A stretch of 64,000 nucleotides of DNA from an uncultured Cohaesibacter sp. (GCF_963666525.1 NZ_OY762905.1:4221001-4285000); one strand, 5' to 3'; positions 27,859-37,473 are shown, numbered from the stretch's first letter. Numbers and translations: made by a program. The notes: a model not told the origin generated them from the sequence alone.

Positions 27859-29982
27859 ATGGCCTTTCGTGAAAAACTGCAAGCATGGCGCTACAATGCC
27901 ATTCCCGATCACCTCATCGGGGAGATTCTGACCAAGAGATGGACGGATAACGCCATTCCCTTTCTTGCCCTGGTGATCACAGTGGCTGCCTTCGGATCGG
28001 CGATTCCGGGCTTCTTCAAACCCTATTCCTTGCAGGAGTCGACGCGCCAGCTCGGTGAATTCTCGCTTGTCGTGACCGGGCTTACGGTTGTCATGCTGGG
28101 GGGTGGTATCGACCTGTCGGTCGGCTCCATCTTTGCGCTTGCGACCTTTGCGTCGGTTGCCACCTTCTTCATATTCGAAGCCCCGGTCTGGGTCTGCCTG
28201 CTGGCGGCCATCGCTACCGGCGTCGCTTGCGGTGCGATCAATGGCTATCTCATCGGGTTCCTGCGTCTGCGCGCCTTCCTGACCACGCTCGTGACCTTCA
28301 TCATCGGACGGGCGCTGTTCGACATTCTGGTCGTGCAATATGGCGCTGCGACCCAGATGTCCTTTGCCTCCTCGGACCTTTGGGACTTCATCGGCGACGG
28401 TACGCTGTTTGGCTTCTCGATGCCGGTTCTGACCGCCATCGTGTTCGCGCTGATCACCCACATCGCCCTCACGCGCTCCCGTCCGGGCTGGCATGTGCAG
28501 GCGGTCGGCGGATCGCGCCGCTCTGCGCACAATGCCGGTATCCGGGTGCGGCGCATCGTCTTCATGACCTACATTTTTTCCGGCTTCTGTGCCGGAGTAT
28601 CCGGCTTCCTGATGGCAACACGCCTGTCAAGCGCAGGACCCGGCACCGGCAACGGGCTGGAAATCCTTGCGCTGACGGCTGCGGTGGTCGGTGGCAACTC
28701 TCTTGGCGGTGGGCGTGGCTCGGTGGCCAAGGGCATCATGGGGGCGGTCATCGTTCTGGTGATGACCAACGGCCTCATCCGCCTCGGTTTCGGTACTGGC
28801 ACCAACCAGATGGTACTCGGCATCATGCTGGCCTTCGCGGTGACCATCGATATCCGCTGGCTGAAGAACCGCCACAAGGTTCTCAACGAAATCTATGTCG
28901 CGCCGGTCTACCTCAAGATGGGCAAGGCCGAATCCGCAGAGCCGGGGTCTGGTTCCGCCTATGCCCTCAACAACAAGCTGTCCTCGGCCCAGCATATCGG
29001 CCTTGGCGAGCTGGAAGGGCCGGAAGACGTCATTCTCGACCGCAACGACAACCTCTATTGCGGCACGCGTCACGGCGAGATCGTCCGTTTCTTTGCTCCG
29101 GACTACAAGCGCTCGGAAGTCTTCGCCCATGTAGGCGGCTTCCCGCTCGGGCTGGCCTTTGACAAGGATGAAAACCTCATCTCCTGCGTCGGTGCCATGG
29201 GGCTCTACAAGATTTCACCGGATCGCGAGGTTACGCGGCTTTCAGCCGAGACCAGACGTTCACTGACCTCCATCGTCGATGACGCCCGTATGCGCGATCC
29301 CAACGACCTCGACATCGCACCGGATGGCAAGATCTATTTCACCGACAGTACCAAGCGTTACGATGCCCATGAATGGATGCTCGATTCCATCGAAAACCGT
29401 GGCACCGGTCGCCTGCTGGTCTATGATCCCAAGGATGGCTCCACCAAGACCCTGCTCGACGGCTATCGTTACACCAACGGTGTCTGCATCGCCCATGACG
29501 GTCAGTCTCTGTATTTCGCAGAGAGCTGGAGAAGCCGCATTCATCGCTACTGGATCGCCGGTCCCAAGGCGGGCACCGTGGAATGCGTCATCAAGGACAT
29601 GCCGGGCTACACTGACAACATCAACCGTGCTTCCGACGGCACCTACTGGATGGCCTGGCTTGGCATGCGCACTCCAAGCTTTGACTTGTCCCTGCGTCAT
29701 CCGGACATGCGCAAGCGTATGACCCGCCGACTGCCACAGGACGACTGGCTGTTCCCGAACATCAACACCGGCGGCATCGTCAAATTCGATGACAGTGGCA
29801 AGATCATCCAGACCATGGGCGATCTTACCGGTCAGAATCACCCGATGGTGACCTCGATGCGCGAGCACAAGGGCAAACTCTTCATCGGCGGCATCCTGAA
29901 CAACCGCATCGGTCTGTTTGACATCGAAGGTGCCGACCCGACATGGACCGGCATGACGTCCTATTGGGGAGAAAAAGCATGA
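27859..29982 (+). CDS. ABC permease fused to a strictosidine synthase/SMP-30-like beta-propeller
   Basis: A 707-residue fusion. Residues 1-340 are a complete RbsC-type permease (GGGIDLSVGSIFALA near 77, GGSRRSAHNAGI near 217, GGNSLGGGRGS near 277). After a linker, residues 380-707 form a six-bladed propeller of the strictosidine synthase/SMP-30/gluconolactonase superfamily. Candidate metal or catalytic residues are in place: EGPED (386-390), DPNDLD (480-485), YTNG (538-541) and PGYTDN (582-587). RbsC-type permeases have a cytoplasmic C terminus, so the propeller should face the cytoplasm and could hydrolyse a lactone or ester as it enters. This is inference; no substrate is known. Confidence 0.9.
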   Translation: MAFREKLQAWRYNAIPDHLIGEILTKRWTDNAIPFLALVITVAAFGSAIPGFFKPYSLQESTRQLGEFSLVVTGLTVVMLGGGIDLSVGSIFALATFASVATFFIFEAPVWVCLLAAIATGVACGAINGYLIGFLRLRAFLTTLVTFIIGRALFDILVVQYGAATQMSFASSDLWDFIGDGTLFGFSMPVLTAIVFALITHIALTRSRPGWHVQAVGGSRRSAHNAGIRVRRIVFMTYIFSGFCAGVSGFLMATRLSSAGPGTGNGLEILALTAAVVGGNSLGGGRGSVAKGIMGAVIVLVMTNGLIRLGFGTGTNQMVLGIMLAFAVTIDIRWLKNRHKVLNEIYVAPVYLKMGKAESAEPGSGSAYALNNKLSSAQHIGLGELEGPEDVILDRNDNLYCGTRHGEIVRFFAPDYKRSEVFAHVGGFPLGLAFDKDENLISCVGAMGLYKISPDREVTRLSAETRRSLTSIVDDARMRDPNDLDIAPDGKIYFTDSTKRYDAHEWMLDSIENRGTGRLLVYDPKDGSTKTLLDGYRYTNGVCIAHDGQSLYFAESWRSRIHRYWIAGPKAGTVECVIKDMPGYTDNINRASDGTYWMAWLGMRTPSFDLSLRHPDMRKRMTRRLPQDDWLFPNINTGGIVKFDDSGKIIQTMGDLTGQNHPMVTSMREHKGKLFIGGILNNRIGLFDIEGADPTWTGMTSYWGEKA

Positions 29983-31034
29983 TCCTCGATCCCATCCTCG
30001 ACATTTTCCGTGGCAAGGCGGTGACCATTCCGCCCATGGATGGCGCCTTCCGCCCCAACACGGTGCTCGATGAAGCCGATATCCTTACCCATCTGTCCGA
30101 GCCGGACAATCTGGCCATCTTCAAGGACGAGCTGATTGCCACTTCCGGTAATGCGATTTATGTCGTCAACAAGGGGGCCGAGCCGAAACTGCTGCGCGCT
30201 TTCGAATCGCCAATCACGGCCCTTGCCGTTTCGACCGATGACAAACTCGCGGTTGCTCTGGAAACCGGACAGCTGTTTGTCGACGGTGAACCCGTTCGTC
30301 TGCTGGAGGAAATCAAGGCGATCACGGCGCTGGCCTATTCCTACGACGGCTCCCTGTGGCTGGCCAATGGCTCATCCGAACATGCCTGCTCGGACTGGGC
30401 GGCCGACCTGATGAGCAAGAAGGCCTGCGGGTCCATCTGGGTGCGGCATTCGCCAAAGGAGGCCTTTGAGAAGGTTGCCGGAGGGCTGGCCTATCCCTAT
30501 GGCCTCTGTCCGCTGAGCGGAGGGCGCGTGGCTTTCTCGGAAAGCTGGCGTCACAGGGTGATGATCATGGACGCGGAGAAGAACATTTCCGTGCTGATCG
30601 ACCAGATTCCGGGCTATCCCGCCCGCATTATGCCAACAGCCGAGGGCGGTGCCATCCTGTCGGTGTTCGCGCCGCGCAACCGGCTTGTTGAGCTGGTGCT
30701 GCAGGAAAAGCACTATCGCCACGACATGATGGAAAGCGTGCCGCGTGAATACTGGATTGCTCCGGCGCTCTATTCCAACCGCAGTTTCCTTGAGCCGCTG
30801 CAGTGTGGTGGCATCCGCACCATGGGCGTCTACAAGGCATGGGCTCCGGCCCGTTCCTACGGCATGGTGGTGCGGCTCGGCAAGACCATGAACCCGCTCA
30901 CCAGCATGCACAGCCGAGCCAACGGCAACCGCCACGGCGTCTGCTGTGCCATCGAACATGATGGCCAGATCATTGTGGCCTCCAAGGGTGGGGATGTCCT
31001 GCTCGACATCGCAGATTTCAAGGTGGAGGGCTAA
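29979..31034 (+). CDS. Degenerate SMP-30/strictosidine synthase-like beta-propeller protein
   Basis: A 351-residue protein without signal peptide or membrane segments, overlapping the fusion gene by four bases (ATGA). It is a divergent relative of the propeller in the preceding protein: LAYPYGLCPLSGGRVAFSESW aligns with the YTNG-containing blade, and PGYPARI with PGYTDN. At those places the expected Asn becomes Tyr, Asp becomes Ala and Asn becomes Arg, so the catalytic or metal centre looks lost. It may be a structural or sensory partner of the importer. Family membership rests on these blocks only. Confidence 0.72.
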   Translation: MILDPILDIFRGKAVTIPPMDGAFRPNTVLDEADILTHLSEPDNLAIFKDELIATSGNAIYVVNKGAEPKLLRAFESPITALAVSTDDKLAVALETGQLFVDGEPVRLLEEIKAITALAYSYDGSLWLANGSSEHACSDWAADLMSKKACGSIWVRHSPKEAFEKVAGGLAYPYGLCPLSGGRVAFSESWRHRVMIMDAEKNISVLIDQIPGYPARIMPTAEGGAILSVFAPRNRLVELVLQEKHYRHDMMESVPREYWIAPALYSNRSFLEPLQCGGIRTMGVYKAWAPARSYGMVVRLGKTMNPLTSMHSRANGNRHGVCCAIEHDGQIIVASKGGDVLLDIADFKVEG

Positions 31035-31038
31035 GGAC

Positions 31039-32535
31039 ATGGATCCCATCATTCGCATGGAAAAGATCACCAAGGCCTACCGTGGCGTGCCTGCCATCAA
31101 GGACGTGGATTTCGAACTGCACAAGGGCGAGGTCCATGCGCTGCTTGGCGAAAATGGTGCGGGCAAATCGACCCTTACCAAAATGATGGCCGGTGTTGTC
31201 GAACCGACCGCAGGCAAGATGTTCCATCACGGCAAGGAAACGGTCTTTACCAACCCGAACGAGGCGCTGGAAGCCGGGATCGCCATGGTGTTTCAGGAGA
31301 CCAGTCTGGTGCCATCGATGACCGTGGCGCAGAACCTTTATCTGGGCTCGGAGAATTTCCTCAACCGACTGCGCGGCACCTTCATTTCCGCCCAGCAGTT
31401 CCTGCAGTCGCTGAACTTCTCTGTCGACCCCACAGCACTGGTGGCAACCCTCGGGGCGGCCAAGCGGCAGATGGTTGAAATCGCCCGTGCGGTGCATCAC
31501 AAGGCCGAAGTGATCATCTTCGACGAGCCGACGGCAACCCTGACGCCGGAAGAGAAACGCCATTTCTTCGCGCTCATTGAACGCCTCAAGAAGAGTGGCG
31601 TGTCGATCATCTTTATCAGCCACGCGCTCGAAGAGGCGCTGCAGATTTCCGACCGTATCACCATCCTGCGTGATGGCGAGCTGGTGGCCAGCGACAGGAC
31701 GGAGACCTTCACCCGCGAGTCAATCATTGCCGCCATGGTCGGCAGGACCCTCTCTGGCGAGCTCTACCGTGACCGTGGCGAAAGCGGCGTGCGCAAGGCT
31801 GGCAAGAAGGTGTTGTCCGTGCAGGACATCTCCATGGGAGCCATGGTCCGCAACAACTCCTTTTCGATCTTTGCAGGCCAGATCACCGGCGTCTTCGGGT
31901 TGATCGGCTCGGGCCGCACCGAGACCTTCAAGATCGTTTCCGGCATCTACAAGCGCGACTTCCTGCGTGGCGGCACCATCGTGCTCAACGAAAAGCCGAC
32001 CCGTTACTATGTGCCGCGCGAAGCGGTCAATGACGGCATCGTCTATGTGACCGAGGACCGCAAGAGCGAGGGCTTTTTCGAGACCATGTCGATTGCCGAG
32101 AATATCTACGCAGGACTGATCGCTGCCGGACACGACAAGGCATGGTATGTCAGCCACAAGGAGATGAAGGACGTCGCCGCCGACTGGTCGGGAAAACTCA
32201 ACGTCCGCGCCATCAACGACAATGCTCGCGTGGTCGAATTGTCCGGGGGCAACCAGCAGAAGGTGGTTATCGGCAAGGGCCTCGTGCAGCAGCCGAAACT
32301 GGTCATCTTCGATGAACCGACTCGCGGTGTAGACGTCGGCGCGATTGCCGAAATTCACCAGATCATCAACGATCTGGCCGATCAGGGTCTGGCCGTGGTG
32401 GTGATTTCGTCCTACCTGCCGGAGATCATGAACCTTTCTGATCGCATCCTGGTCTGCCGACAGGGGCGCATCGTGGAGGAATTCTCGCCCTCAGAGGCAA
32501 CAGAAGAGAAAATCATGTATGCGGCGGTCCATTGA
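31039..32535 (+). CDS. Sugar-type ABC transporter ATP-binding protein (two nucleotide-binding domains)
   Basis: Cytoplasmic ATPase of the RbsA/MglA type, 498 residues with tandem domains. Domain 1 has Walker A GENGAGKST (near 38-46) and Walker B VIIFDEPTATLT, but its signature is LGAAKRQ instead of the usual LSxGxQQ. Domain 2 has the degenerate Walker A GLIGSGRTE normal for this family, an intact LSGGNQQK signature and VIFDEPTRGVDVG. The start is the ATG preceded by ctaagga. It energises the two permeases encoded upstream. Confidence 0.9.
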   Translation: MDPIIRMEKITKAYRGVPAIKDVDFELHKGEVHALLGENGAGKSTLTKMMAGVVEPTAGKMFHHGKETVFTNPNEALEAGIAMVFQETSLVPSMTVAQNLYLGSENFLNRLRGTFISAQQFLQSLNFSVDPTALVATLGAAKRQMVEIARAVHHKAEVIIFDEPTATLTPEEKRHFFALIERLKKSGVSIIFISHALEEALQISDRITILRDGELVASDRTETFTRESIIAAMVGRTLSGELYRDRGESGVRKAGKKVLSVQDISMGAMVRNNSFSIFAGQITGVFGLIGSGRTETFKIVSGIYKRDFLRGGTIVLNEKPTRYYVPREAVNDGIVYVTEDRKSEGFFETMSIAENIYAGLIAAGHDKAWYVSHKEMKDVAADWSGKLNVRAINDNARVVELSGGNQQKVVIGKGLVQQPKLVIFDEPTRGVDVGAIAEIHQIINDLADQGLAVVVISSYLPEIMNLSDRILVCRQGRIVEEFSPSEATEEKIMYAAVH

Positions 32536-32568
32536 CGGGCTTGCCGGACTTAATCAAGGAGTATGACA

Positions 32569-33423
32569 ATGGCTGCCAAGCGCGCAATGTGGACCTACTA
32601 CAAGGGTGAGTGGCATGAGGGTGATGTGCGCATTCTGGGCGCCGCGTCACACGGTACGTGGATCGGATCTCTGGTGTTTGACGGGGCGCGCCTGTTCGAG
32701 GGCGTCTCTCCGGACCTCGATCTGCACTGCCAGCGTGTCAACCGCTCGGCGGAAGCCCTGATGCTGAAGCCGACCCTCACCGGCGAGGAAATCGAAGCGC
32801 TCGCGATGGAGGGGATCAAGAAATTCGCTCCCAATACCGACGTCTACATCCGACCGATGTATTGGGCAGAGGAGGGGGATGTCGGCCTGCTGCCGCCGCT
32901 CGCATCGTCGACCGACTTCGCGCTCTGCCTTGAGGAAATCCCGATGGTTGAACCAACCGGTTTTTCCATCACCACAACCCAGTATCGCCGTCCGACCATT
33001 GCGGTTGCGCCAACCAATGCCAAGGCCGCCTGCCTCTATGCCAACAATGCCCGCATGGTGCGCGAGGCCCAGTTGAAGGGGTTCGACAATGCACTGGTGA
33101 CCGATTGTGCCGGCAATGTCGCAGAGCTTGCCACCGCCAACGTCTTCATGGTTCGCGGCGGGGAGGTCTTCACCTCAATCCCGAACGGCACTTTCCTTGC
33201 AGGCATCACCCGCAAGCGCGTGCTTGGACTGCTGCGCGGCGCTGGCTACACCGTCCACGAAATGACCCTGACGGTTCAGGACTTCATGGAAGCGGACGAA
33301 ATCTTTTCTACCGGCAACATCTCCAAGGTGATTCCGGTATCTCGCATAGAAGACCGGGAACTCGCATACGGGCCTATCACCAGGAAGGCCCGCTCTCTGT
33401 ACATGGAATGGGCACACGCCTAG
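32569..33423 (+). CDS. Class IV (branched-chain/D-amino acid type) aminotransferase
   Basis: PLP-dependent fold-type IV enzyme of 284 residues. The likely PLP lysine is in PTNAKAACLYANN (near 147), the phosphate-binding and acidic positions in GNVAELATANVFMV, and the family block PNGTFLAGITRKRVL follows. Relatives are branched-chain and D-amino acid aminotransferases and aminodeoxychorismate lyase. I prefer the ATG at 32569, seven bases after aaggag, over one at 32563 that overlaps its spacing. It is 33 bp downstream of the ABC ATPase and probably belongs to the catabolic part of the operon. Confidence 0.85.
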   Translation: MAAKRAMWTYYKGEWHEGDVRILGAASHGTWIGSLVFDGARLFEGVSPDLDLHCQRVNRSAEALMLKPTLTGEEIEALAMEGIKKFAPNTDVYIRPMYWAEEGDVGLLPPLASSTDFALCLEEIPMVEPTGFSITTTQYRRPTIAVAPTNAKAACLYANNARMVREAQLKGFDNALVTDCAGNVAELATANVFMVRGGEVFTSIPNGTFLAGITRKRVLGLLRGAGYTVHEMTLTVQDFMEADEIFSTGNISKVIPVSRIEDRELAYGPITRKARSLYMEWAHA

Positions 33424-33435
33424 GAGGAAACCAAG

Positions 33436-33843
33436 ATGGCAACTGTCAAATTGCTCACCAACGAAGAAGCCGACAAGATCCCGGCCGTAAAGGAAGTCTT
33501 TGACGAAATCCGCGACTTGCGCAAAACCGACTTCATCAACAATTTCTGGCGGGCGCTGGGCGCGGCCGATCCTGCCCTGCTGAAACGCACATGGGAAGGC
33601 CTCAAGGCTGTCATGATGACGCCGGGCAACATCGACCCGATGACCCGCGAGATGATCTATATCGCCGTATCGGCAGCCAACTCCTGCTCCTATTGCCTCC
33701 ATTCCCACACCGCTCAGGCCCGCGCCAAGGGCATGACGGACGACACCTATGCGGAGCTGTTGTCGATTGTGGGTCTGGCTGCCCAGACCAACCATCTGGT
33801 GACCGCAATGCAGGTCCCTGTCGACCCTGAATTCATGGCTTGA
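33436..33843 (+). CDS. AhpD/carboxymuconolactone decarboxylase-family protein
   Basis: A small protein of 135 residues with the AhpD-like core motif SCSYCLHSH (Cys-x-x-Cys-x-x-His, near residues 76-84). In the family such cysteines give thiol peroxidase-like or redox activity, while related members decarboxylate carboxymuconolactone. It follows the aminotransferase by 12 bp with a good gaggaaac ribosome binding site. Its role in this pathway is unknown; a redox or protective function is as likely as catabolism. Confidence 0.85.
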   Translation: MATVKLLTNEEADKIPAVKEVFDEIRDLRKTDFINNFWRALGAADPALLKRTWEGLKAVMMTPGNIDPMTREMIYIAVSAANSCSYCLHSHTAQARAKGMTDDTYAELLSIVGLAAQTNHLVTAMQVPVDPEFMA

Positions 33844-33920
33844 TCGCCAGCTTGACCAAATGACTTTGGCGCCGTCGCCGCTCCGGGGAGCTGGCGTCGG
33901 TGCAAAAATCGGAGAAGAAA

Positions 33921-34892
33921 ATGGATATGGCACTTGTCGCTTCCAGACCTGGCGGTCCGGAAGTCATGGAGTGGTGCGCGCTGGAAACAGGCACACCCGG
34001 CCCGAACGAGGCGCTGGTGCGCCACACCGCGATTGGCGTCAACTTTATCGATGTCTACAACCGCACGGGGCTCTACCCCTGGCCGGATAGCACAATGATC
34101 CCGGGAGCCGAGGCTGCTGGCGTGGTCGAAGCCATCGGTGAAGGGGTCGAAGGCCTCAAGGTTGGTGACAGGGTTGCCTATGTCCTCAAGTTTGGCGCCT
34201 ATCGCGAACGCCGTGTGCTTGCTGCCGACCGTCTGGTCGTGTTGCCCGATGGCGTCTCGGATGATCTTGCTGCATCTGTCATGCTGAAGGGGTTGACTGC
34301 GCAATATCTCGTCACCTCATCCTACGCAGTCAAGGCCGGGGACACAGTGCTGGTGCATGCCGCTGCTGGCGGGGTCGGGCTCATTCTGGGCCAGTGGCTG
34401 AAGGCGCTTGGTGCCCGCGCTATCGGCACGGCAGGCTCCGACGAGAAGGTGGCACTGGCGCTCAAGCATGGCTACAGCGACGTGATCAATTATCGCGAAG
34501 AGAATTTTGCCGAAAAGGTCATGGACCTGACCGGCAGGCAAGGGTGCGAAGTGGTCTACGACAGTGTCGGCAAGGATACATGGCGTGGATCGATTGCATG
34601 TCTCAAACCATTCGGAATGTTCGCAAATTTCGGCCAGTCGTCCGGCATGATCGATGATTTCAAGCTCTCAGATCTGGCCAGCGGGTCTAAGGCCGCCTGT
34701 CGTCCCGTTCTGTTCGATTATGTGGCCAAACGGGCTGATCTGGAAATGCGCGCTGCCGACCTGTTCGACCGACTCGTCAGCGGTGCGGTCAAGGCAGATG
34801 TCGTCGCATCCATGCCGCTCAAGGATGCCGCCGAGGCCCACAAGGCACTGGAAGGTCGCAAGACCACCGGCGCGACCATTCTTAAACCCTGA
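33921..34892 (+). CDS. Quinone oxidoreductase-like zinc-free medium-chain dehydrogenase
   Basis: A 323-residue NAD(P)H-dependent medium-chain reductase of the QOR type. Blocks: GVNFIDVYNRTGLYP (near 37-51), PGAEAAGVVEAIGEGV, and the nucleotide-binding HAAAGGVGLILGQWLKALG (near 150-168). Structural and catalytic zinc ligands are absent, as in QOR. The ATG at 33921 has ggag six bases upstream. It closes the ABC/propeller operon and is followed by a terminator; it may reduce a quinone or enone made in the pathway. Confidence 0.87.
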   Translation: MDMALVASRPGGPEVMEWCALETGTPGPNEALVRHTAIGVNFIDVYNRTGLYPWPDSTMIPGAEAAGVVEAIGEGVEGLKVGDRVAYVLKFGAYRERRVLAADRLVVLPDGVSDDLAASVMLKGLTAQYLVTSSYAVKAGDTVLVHAAAGGVGLILGQWLKALGARAIGTAGSDEKVALALKHGYSDVINYREENFAEKVMDLTGRQGCEVVYDSVGKDTWRGSIACLKPFGMFANFGQSSGMIDDFKLSDLASGSKAACRPVLFDYVAKRADLEMRAADLFDRLVSGAVKADVVASMPLKDAAEAHKALEGRKTTGATILKP

Positions 34893-34959
34893 ATAATGGC
34901 CTTGCGCCTTGAAGAATCGCGCGCAAGCGCTCTTGAAAACAAGCACCGAGCAAAAGAAG

Positions 34960-34992
34960 CACCCGGAAGCGCGAGCCGCCCCGGGTGTTTTT
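34960..34992. terminator. Bidirectional terminator between convergent operons
   Basis: A GC-rich 7-bp stem (cacccgg at 34960-34966, ccgggtg at 34981-34987) is followed by five T on the plus strand. On the minus strand it is followed by a T-rich cttctttt. It separates the QOR gene from the convergent amino acid ABC operon. Confidence 0.7.
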
Positions 34993-35037
34993 CGTTTGTG
35001 CCAGACTGATGCTTCAGACTGGCGAAGGAGACGGCTC

Positions 35038-35886
35038 TTAGTAGACGGTCACGTCAAAGCCGAACCATTTCATCGACAGTTCCTTGATGGTGCCGTCGTC
35101 GCGAGCCGAAGCGATGGCTTCATCGAACATGGCTTTCAGTTCGTCGGAGCCCTTGCGCAGGCCGAGCGAGCTGCCCTTGCCCAGAATGCCGCCCTGGAAA
35201 CGGGGACCAGCCAGAACCATGCCTTTGTTTGCCGGGTCTTTCATGGCGGTGGAGATGTAGGCGGTGGAGGCCATGATGGCATCGACACGGCCGGACATCA
35301 GGTCGAGGTCATGTTCCTGGGTCTTGCCATATTCACGGATCTCGGCAACGTCAGCCAGATTTTCCTGCAGGAAGCGTTCTGCAATGGCAGATGACTGCAC
35401 GCCAATGATCTTGCCTTTGAACAGGGGCTTGATTTCTTCGATGGCTTTCTTGGCTTCTTCCGGTTTGGAAGCAAGCGGGAAGACGTCGCCATTCAGCGGC
35501 AGCTTGGCAAGATCGGAATCTTCAAGCACGCCGAAGGTCTGGCCGGTAGAGCCATAAGGGATCGAGAAGTCGATCACTTCAGCGCGCTTGGCCGTTGCGG
35601 ACATGCCGGACATGATGGCGTCAAACTTGCCGGCGTTGAGTGCCGGAATGATGCCTTTCCAGTCCTGCACGACCCATTCGCATTCCACTTTCATGCGCTC
35701 GCAGAGGATCTTGCCAAGGTCGATTTCAAAGCCTTCCAGCGTGCCATCGGCATTGGTGGAGTTCCACGGAGGGAATGCCCCTTCGGTGCCCAGTTTGACG
35801 GTTTTGATGTCCGAAGCGAGGGCTGGCCCTGCCGCCAGCATTGCTGCTGTCATGGCCACCCCGAGAAGTCGGGTCCAGATTTTCAT
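35038..35886 (-). CDS. Polar amino acid ABC transporter substrate-binding protein
   Basis: A 282-residue family 3 periplasmic receptor. Signal peptide about residues 1-22 (ending ALAS), then the hallmark EGAFPPWNSTNADGTLEGFEIDLG start (in two blocks) and SATAKRAEVIDFSIPY near residue 95, as in the lysine/arginine/ornithine and histidine receptors. It is encoded last in the operon, after the two permeases and the ATPase. The neighbouring M20 amidohydrolase suggests the ligand may be an N-acylated or conjugated amino acid (inference). Confidence 0.9.
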   Translation of the reverse strand: MKIWTRLLGVAMTAAMLAAGPALASDIKTVKLGTEGAFPPWNSTNADGTLEGFEIDLGKILCERMKVECEWVVQDWKGIIPALNAGKFDAIMSGMSATAKRAEVIDFSIPYGSTGQTFGVLEDSDLAKLPLNGDVFPLASKPEEAKKAIEEIKPLFKGKIIGVQSSAIAERFLQENLADVAEIREYGKTQEHDLDLMSGRVDAIMASTAYISTAMKDPANKGMVLAGPRFQGGILGKGSSLGLRKGSDELKAMFDEAIASARDDGTIKELSMKWFGFDVTVY

Positions 35887-35956
35887 TTCGCTTTCCCTTC
35901 TGTGGTGATCGCCGGCCGACCGGGATGGCTTGGCCGGAGGTATTGATTGCGGCCTG

Positions 35957-36739
35957 TCAGCCTGCAATGAATTTCTGAAAACGGTCGTTGCTCTTGTCAT
36001 TGAAGAGATCTTCCGGGCTGCCTTCGGCATCAATCTGCCCCTGGTGCAGGAAGACGACGCGGTTGGAGACATCCCGTGCAAAGCCCATTTCGTGGGTGAC
36101 GACCAGCATGGTGCGACCTTCCTCGGCCAGCCCCCGCATGACGCGCAGCACTTCACCGACCAGCTCCGGGTCGAGCGCCGATGTCGGCTCGTCAAACAGC
36201 AGCACATCTGGGTGCTGTGCCAGCGCACGAGCGATGGCCGCGCGCTGTTGCTGGCCACCGGAAAGATGCGAAGGGTAGAAGTCTCGCTTATCGGCAATGC
36301 CGACCTTGTCGAGGATTTCCTTGGCTTCCTCGATGCAGTCCTGCCTGTCACGACCTTGCACATGAATAGGCGCCTCGATGACATTCTCGAGGATCGTCTT
36401 GTGGGACCAGAGATTGAACGACTGGAACACCATGCCGACACGAGTGCGCAGACGATCCACCTGCTTGCGGTCGGCGGGTTTGACGACGCCCTTTCTGTCC
36501 GTCACCAGCCTGATGGTCTCCGCTCCAACCGTAACCGTGCCGGAGGTCGGGATTTCCAGCATGTTGATACAGCGCAGCATCGTCGACTTGCCAGAGCCGG
36601 AAGAGCCGAGAATGGAAACCACTTCGCCTTCATGGGCCTTCAGGGTTACGCCCTTGAGGACTTCGAGATCGCCGAAATACTTGTGCAGATCAGTGAGGCT
36701 GACAGCGACAGCGCTGTTTTGGGAGGCGGGACCGGTCAC
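35957..36739 (-). CDS. Polar amino acid ABC transporter ATP-binding protein
   Basis: A 260-residue HisP/GlnQ-type ATPase: Walker [10 protein letters not shown] (near 48-56), signature [15 protein letters not shown], Walker [15 protein letters not shown] and the H-loop THEMG. It starts at GTG, overlapping the stop of the upstream permease gene by four bases. It powers import by the two adjacent permeases. Confidence 0.92.
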   Translation of the reverse strand: MTGPASQNSAVAVSLTDLHKYFGDLEVLKGVTLKAHEGEVVSILGSSGSGKSTMLRCINMLEIPTSGTVTVGAETIRLVTDRKGVVKPADRKQVDRLRTRVGMVFQSFNLWSHKTILENVIEAPIHVQGRDRQDCIEEAKEILDKVGIADKRDFYPSHLSGGQQQRAAIARALAQHPDVLLFDEPTSALDPELVGEVLRVMRGLAEEGRTMLVVTHEMGFARDVSNRVVFLHQGQIDAEGSPEDLFNDKSNDRFQKFIAG

Positions 36740-37473
36740 GAGATTTCTCCAGCAGATTCATTTTCAAGGGCAAGGGCGTTGAGAATGCGTGGCTCGCGCA
36801 GATGCGGCGTCAGCTTGTATTCAAGCGCCATGACGATACGGGTGAGGATGAAGTTGATGGCCAGATAGATGGCCCCGGCCACGATGAAGACCTCGATCAC
36901 CCGGTAGGTCTCGGAGACCAGCTTGGCGGCAAGCCCTGTGATCTCCATGATGGTGATGATGGAGGCCAGAGAGGTTGCCTTGACCATCAGGATGAGCTCG
37001 GTGCCATAGGCTGGCAGAGCCTGCCTTATGGCCAGAGGAAAGACGATGCGGCGGAACAGCATGAAGCCCGACATGCCCGAGGCACGGGCCGCTTCCACCT
37101 GTCCATGGGGCACAGAGAGCAGGCCGCCGCGAATGACCTCACTGGCATAGGCTGCGGTGTTGAGGGTCAGCGCGATGATGGCGCACCAGTAGGGATCCCT
37201 CAGGAATGTCCATGCGAAGGAATGGCGCACCGCCGGAAACTGGCTGAGACCGTAATAGATGAGGAACAGCTGCACCAGCAGCGGCGAGCCGCGGAAGACA
37301 AAGAGATAGCCCTGCGCAAACCAGCCCAGTGGCCGGATGCCCGAGAGGCGCATCGTTGCCAGCAGCAGTGCAAGGAAGGCACCGAGGAAGGTCGACAGGA
37401 AGGCCAGCAGCAGGGTCAAAGGGATGCCGGGGATCAGGGTGATCAGCGACTCCCAGAAGAATTGCATATCCAT
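36736..37473 (-). CDS. Polar amino acid ABC transporter permease (HisM-like)
   Basis: Inner-membrane permease of 245 residues with about five hydrophobic segments and the conserved cytoplasmic loop [22 protein letters not shown] (near 130, cited for its EAA-type pattern). It lies one base after the first permease and pairs with it. Its start codon overlaps the preceding stop (TGATG). Confidence 0.9.
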   Translation of the reverse strand: MDMQFFWESLITLIPGIPLTLLLAFLSTFLGAFLALLLATMRLSGIRPLGWFAQGYLFVFRGSPLLVQLFLIYYGLSQFPAVRHSFAWTFLRDPYWCAIIALTLNTAAYASEVIRGGLLSVPHGQVEAARASGMSGFMLFRRIVFPLAIRQALPAYGTELILMVKATSLASIITIMEITGLAAKLVSETYRVIEVFIVAGAIYLAINFILTRIVMALEYKLTPHLREPRILNALALENESAGEIS

